Positions 58,880-64,000 of a stretch of DNA of 64,000 bases are shown here, piece after piece. Position 1 is the stretch's first letter. Each line of letters opens with the position of its first letter. Location: assembly GCA_019454045.1 (NCBI GenBank), contig SKCR01023417.1:248001-312000 (forward strand), written 5' to 3'. This DNA is from Zanthoxylum bungeanum (Eukaryota; Streptophyta; Magnoliopsida; Sapindales; Rutaceae). The position numbers were made by a program, and so were the translations under genes. The notes under the pieces were generated by a model that worked only from the letters and a program-made list of their open reading frames with translations, searched no databases and was not told where the DNA came from.

Positions 58880-59470
58880 TAATTCTACGGAGAATTTCTT
58901 ATGAAAGCCAAGCTTTCACCGATTGCTTTATGGGAATTTCATTGTCAGTGCCCTCTTCCACTAACCTCCTTATATACACAAGAATTATTTCGTTTTGAGT
59001 CAAATCATAAACCATTATGATTATTTCAAAACGTCAGTTCCAAGAACCTTATGCTCGTTTCAATCCAAACATGGATCGAATAACCCGCAAACCTTGTTTG
59101 TCGGTTATACAAAATCGTCAGGATGTTGTAAGCATCCTCCAAAAGGTTTCCTTTTCAGGAAAGCGATTTTGATCTGCAACTGACACATTTCATAAATGAA
59201 ATATGCAGTTATCAACAAGCATCTTCAAAATGGATTTTCCATGGCAACAGGTAAAAGGTTGAACCGTTATTAACACAATGTTGATAACGATACCTTTCCG
59301 TCAAAAGCCCAGCTTTGTACGTTGGTATGTTGCCTTCCATGTATGTCTTCCTTGAAGACGTTTGATGTACCAATAGGCACAATGCCTTGTGGTACAACAA
59401 CTAGTATCCAAAATAGTTGTTATACATGGAATCCATTTCGGACTCATGGTACTTTGCCATAATAGGGAGT
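58880..59470 (-). pseudogene. Family-A Copia reverse transcriptase remnant
   Basis: Minus-strand pieces in order: MAKYHESEMDSMYNNYFGY (near 59460-59400; family pattern EMDSMYDNQVW), VPQGIVPIGTSNVFKED (about 59390-59340), TYKAGLLTE, then QTRFAGYSIHVWIETSIRFL (about 59100-59040; pattern QRSIYGLKQASRSWN) and NNSCVYKEVSG (about 58990-58950). Frame shifts separate them, and the YVDD box is no longer readable. Confidence 0.75.
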
Positions 59471-60329
59471 CGATACCTCGTATCACTTCCTCAAAACGTA
59501 GTCGGTGGATATACCTTCATAAGATTGACATCTTTATGAGGTTAGATCAGAAACCCATAACCTAGGTTGTTTTCTGACTCTATCTGATCTACTCAGTTCT
59601 TGTGTATTCGAAGATTAATGGTACAGATTCATCATTGATGAACTATTTGTGTTCCATTACGGACCTTGTGCCTTGAACAGTATTACTCCGATTTTCATCG
59701 AGTATCACTATCCTCCCACTGACCACTGCATATCGGTATTCCTTTCAGGAAAAACCGCATGGTGAGCAACAATCACATTGTTCTCATGTGAGATTTATAA
59801 GTACTATACTTATGGTTTCCCTTAGGATAACCTATATTGGCACTTATCCAATTTGGGTCCTTAGTTTGGTATCATCCAAACGTTATGCCTGGCATACCCA
59901 AATTATCAGGAATGAGAAACCTTGTTTCTTCCCTGTTCATATCCTATATGACATCTGTCAAACAGATTTATATGGAACCTTATTCTAAATAAGTTCTTGC
60001 ACTGTTAAAACTTATCCGTTGAAGGAAATGGTAGCTCAGAGCGACTCTTGATTAATATTATCATGTCTAACATGATTCGGTTAATCCGTTCGGACACACC
60101 GTCACTTTGACGTGTTCCGGGAGGAGTCCTCATTTGAAAGAATACTATACTCATTCAATTACATATGAAACTTACTGCTTAAGTATTTTCCAATACGGTC
60201 TTACCGTGGCGGCATAATACTATAGCCGATCTGTTTGTCTATTTCGTGTCGAAACTCTAAAAGTTTCCGATTTGTGTTTTTCAAAAGAAACACATAACCA
60301 TAACGTGATGCCACATCCGTTTTAGGGTC

Positions 60330-60420
60330 ACGAAATATTCATGTTCACATCTAGCCTAGCTAGATATGGGCCCACTTACTTCACCATGAATAGGGCTAAC
60401 AGATCGGTGGCCCTTTTACT
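60330..60420 (-). pseudogene. Family-A Copia integrase remnant
   Basis: Minus strand reads RATDLLALFMVK-VGPYLARL, recognisable as the RA-ELLxLVHTDVCGP start of the Copia integrase core, with the first catalytic Asp region mutated. The surrounding pol (59480-61000) is too decayed to delimit. Confidence 0.6.
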
Positions 60421-60449
60421 ATTACCAAGCAAATAGTATTTTATGTACT

Positions 60450-63400
60450 TTACCTAATAAACTAGATTCGCAGACCTTATTTGAATAGTCAAATCAGTCC
60501 TAGTACCCACCCTTCAAAAGTGTGGATATACGAGTCTCGTTAAATTGTGTCCTAGACAACAATGCCACAAAAAAGTCTCTATTGATCAAATCAATTTGAG
60601 CTATTTATTTGTCATTTTATATGTTTGAGATTTTATTTATATTCAAAATATAAATTCTGTTATTTACATCTAATGTATTTATCTCAGTATCATCTTTATA
60701 TAATAAAACACTTAGTGTTCTATAATATAAAGGTTTTATCCGCAACAGATTAAACACTGATATAGAGATAATGTCTCTAGTCAAACTAGTTACATTATAA
60801 CAGTTTCTAATTTAAGTATATACCCAAGGGTAGTTCCTAAACTTAGGTATCTACGGTCGAAACAGCGACTTTCGTCCCGTTTCCGATTCGCAGAGCAATC
60901 TCAGCTTGAAGTCAGTATCATGCTCAAAGCAGATTCTGAACATCAATACATATATTTTATGTACCACACTAAGTATTTAAAATCTAATTTCAATACTAGC
61001 TGTGAACATAACTAAGACAAATATTTTTAAAGTCAGAGCCTCGCCCTTTCTTTAATTCCTTCGTGTCTGCCATATCCAAATGGTAGTCACTTTGGCATAT
61101 GTCAATTATCCTTTCAATATTTCAGAAACCTTAGGCCAAGTCTTGGGTTCTTAGAATATCGAAACGATGTGCACCTCGTGCTACATGCCCAATTGCAAAC
61201 TTTGACTTTATCTCCTCTAGAATAGTCAATTAATTTTCCAATAATTATAAATTGCAATTTTAATACTTCTTAAATCTAAAATTAGATTTATGACAAGTAT
61301 ATTAAATTAAGCATTAAAGTCATCATCACATAAATCTTCCAAAGATTTTACGCTCTACTTATTTTGCTTAATTTTGGGCTTAAGGTATAATAAGTTATTT
61401 TATCAAATAAAGTAACCTATTATTTATTCCCATTTGAAAATTAAATCATTTAAAATATTTCAATACCAGATTATATTTTAAATATCCAACTTTTCAATTT
61501 TATCTTGATTACAATAGTCCAGCTATTTAATCAACGATTAGTGGTACTATACATATTATAATGATTATAATAGTCCAACTATATAATCAAATATAATCCA
61601 AATTAATTAACCTCAATTACATTGATTACTATAATCCAATTATAAAATCAACTGTAAACTGAAATTAATTAATTCAAATATATTGATTAATATAATCCAA
61701 TTATATATAATCAAGTATAATACAGTCCAACTGTTTATTAAAACAACAATTTAAATATTAGTCTAACTAACATTTAATCTAATGACGAAATAATTTAAAT
61801 GAGCGCGTATGGCGAGTAATTGAACGAGTATTGCAAATTCAATTCTTGCCTCCCACTATTTTTCGTCGAGCCTCTAACCCTCTGTCGAGTACTCGGGAAA
61901 CCGTGTTTCCTAGTGGGCTAGGATCCCGTTAAATATCACACAATCTTGACTTTGGCCAACAAATTGTATGATAATTAACTAGGTAGATCTCGAAGATCAA
62001 TTGGATCTTATCCAACTCCTAGATCCAGTAGGTGGACATCCAAGTCCCAAACATATATCTTATATATGCCTATACATCGAATGTATACCCTAACCTTTTT
62101 CCTCTGAATCAACTAGGCCTTGGCTTTGGCACAACAAACCTAGTGATCCCAGTCAAGCGCGGACCCATTGACATGGAAGCTTCGTAATCAATGTCGTTGG
62201 ACAAGAAGTGGTCTTGACTTTGGCCAACAAACCACAACTTGGACAAGACACCAATATGGAAAAAGCCTCGTGATTAAAACACATCTTCGACGGACAAGGG
62301 CTTGACTTTGGCCAACAACCCCTGCCAATCTCGGATCTTGAGTAAGAATCACTCAATGGAAGGAAAATAAACGCTTGATATTTAACGAAGGTTTTTCGCG
62401 TGCAAATTGGCTACCAATTTATTATCTTTGTTAAGGTCTCATCATCATACACCCTTAAACATGCATTCTAAAGACATAATAAAGCGCATATGATAAAGTA
62501 ATAATGATATGCGGATGGATATTTTACACATTGATCCTAGATCAAATCTCTCATTTTCTCTCTCCCGCTAGCACAAATATTTCTTCTACCCGTTACACTA
62601 CACTTCTAAAGAAACCTCATTTACATTGAGGGGAATAGGTGAGAAGAGAATACAAAGAAATATGAGATAAGGCTGGACACGCAGGTCCAATTAATAAATC
62701 AAATTTATTACAATTTCCAAAATCGCCCCACCCGGCTAATATCCATCTGATATACATTATTCAAATATCACAACCATGTATTCATACAAGCATGTTATCA
62801 ATCAATCAAATCCAATTAATTAATCTTGATAATTAGTGATCATCCAATGTTCAAACAAAGATTTGATTTTGTTCGAGTCAAACTCGTATTGCGAACACGT
62901 ACTCAAAGTACGATTTCTCAAATTAAATTAAATTACATGATTAAATCCAATTTAATACGTATTTAATTCTAATTCATTATTTAATTCTAAATTAAATATT
63001 ACACTTTATAAAATAAACCTTTACGACTTAAATTCCAAATTTAATCGTTACGGGTCTCAAAGCCCGATTAATATCCAATATTAATTTAATTAAAGTCCAA
63101 TGGGCTTTTAATTAATTTCTTGAGGCGTGGACTTTTGGTCAACTCGGGTCAAACCCGCAACCAAAGTCCAATCCGGGAGTTACCCAATAAGCCCATAAAT
63201 TAATTTAAGCCCATTAGGCCCAATTAAACGTTAAAGGTTCATTAGTCGCATTTGGGCCTTTTGGAAGCGGTTTTGGGCCTAATTGGATCCAACCAATTTT
63301 GGCCTAAACCAACTTTGTACAACAAAGTCCAATAAACCCAATAACAACTTTGAAAGCCCAAATCCAATTTTAAGCCAAATAATTTAATTCCAAAAATTCA

Positions 63401-64000
63401 AATTTTCCAATTAAATTACCTAAAGTGTATAGCATTATTAATTGCCCAAATCAAAGTTTCCAAAACATCAAATTTGTCCAATTAATCATGCTTAACATCA
63501 ATTAATCATGTCCAACATAATTAAATCAAAATCAAACCCAATTTCATGCTTCAAGTGTCTCGGCCAAAGAGGGAAATTATGCCCAAATCAAATTCAATCC
63601 AATTGACCAAATTAAACATAAATTAAACATCCCAAATGATTTGTAAGTCATCCAATGAACAAAAAATCAAAAAACCAAGACAATTTTGGGATCATTTTTC
63701 GGCCATCACAAGCAAATTGGGGAAAATTGTTCCAAACACTTTTTCATCAAATTGATCTAATCAATCATCAATTAAACAACATTCAAGCATTCTAAATCAT
63801 CCAATTTCATTAAACATGCTCAAAATCAAGTTTACCCAAATTTGTCATGCCCAAAATTTAGGGAAAAATGGATCCAACCAAATTTCATGAAATTGATTAT
63901 GCACAACATCAATTCAACCTCATTCAAGCATACTATACTAAACAATTTAATCATTTGATGCTCAAATTGAGTTTACCCAAATTAAAGTTTTGGCCAACAT
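60450..64000 (-). mobile_element. 5' interior of element A6 (gag remnants and leader), running off the window
   Basis: Inverted counterpart of the A4 leader. It includes the reverse complement of AATAGTGGGAGGCA at about 61846-61860, GCCAAAGTCAAG motifs at about 61945, 62215 and 62300, and TTAATTAAAGTCCAATGGGC at 63088. The end at 64000 matches A4 roughly 50 bases inside the PBS, so the primer site and 5' LTR should lie just beyond the window. No intact gene. Confidence 0.65.

Overview
This window is nuclear DNA of a flowering plant, most likely a eudicot. It is AT-rich, has one intact intron-containing gene (a CYP78A-family cytochrome P450), and is otherwise built of nested, mostly decayed LTR retrotransposons of both superfamilies. 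Nothing bacterial or organellar was recognised. The species cannot be named from the sequence.

Layout. 1-8.1 kb: a partial Copia LTR (called family A here) interrupted by a young, non-autonomous Gypsy element (family D, Athila-like; TSD GTATC) that carries a broken LOG-type gene (cytokinin riboside monophosphate phosphoribohydrolase). 8.1-11.9 kb: AT-rich non-coding DNA with an snRNA-type promoter repeat at 9.7 kb. 11.98-13.7 kb: the CYP78A6/A9-like gene, two exons, complete. 14.9 kb: the first exon of an SRP54 pseudogene, cut at 15060 by a minus-strand Copia LTR (family C), which is itself cut by a complete but decayed Copia element (family B, 15503-24925, TSD TATAC). 25.0-30.8 kb: RNase H remnant of family C, a second family-B LTR holding a family-A solo LTR (TSD ATAAA), and another B-like LTR fragment.

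30.8-38.6 kb: a larger minus-strand Athila-like element (D2) with a 3' LTR, a nested solo LTR (TSD ATCAC), a second LOG gene with only one frame break, an unrecognised ORF of about 182 codons, and an integrase remnant. 38.6-49.4 kb: a Copia gag scrap, a truncated A LTR, another D solo LTR (TSD ACTTG), the 3' end of a SIRE-like Copia element, and a minus-strand Tat-type Gypsy polyprotein remnant with its repetitive leader. 49.5-64 kb: a family-A Copia element (5' LTR, PBS, leader, gag) with a solo A LTR nested in it (TSD GTCCA), meeting tail to tail a second A element on the minus strand whose decayed RNase H, RT and integrase run off the window.

The CYP78A gene is the only one likely to make a normal host protein. 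The most unusual content is the Athila-like family that twice carries a LOG cytokinin-activation gene between integrase and 3' LTR, the position where Athila elements usually have an env-like ORF. Its LTR has a dense cluster of G-box and TGACG motifs. Second is the architecture of family A, whose LTR and leader are largely made of consecutive short inverted repeats split by a three-base centre, usually TGG or TAG.
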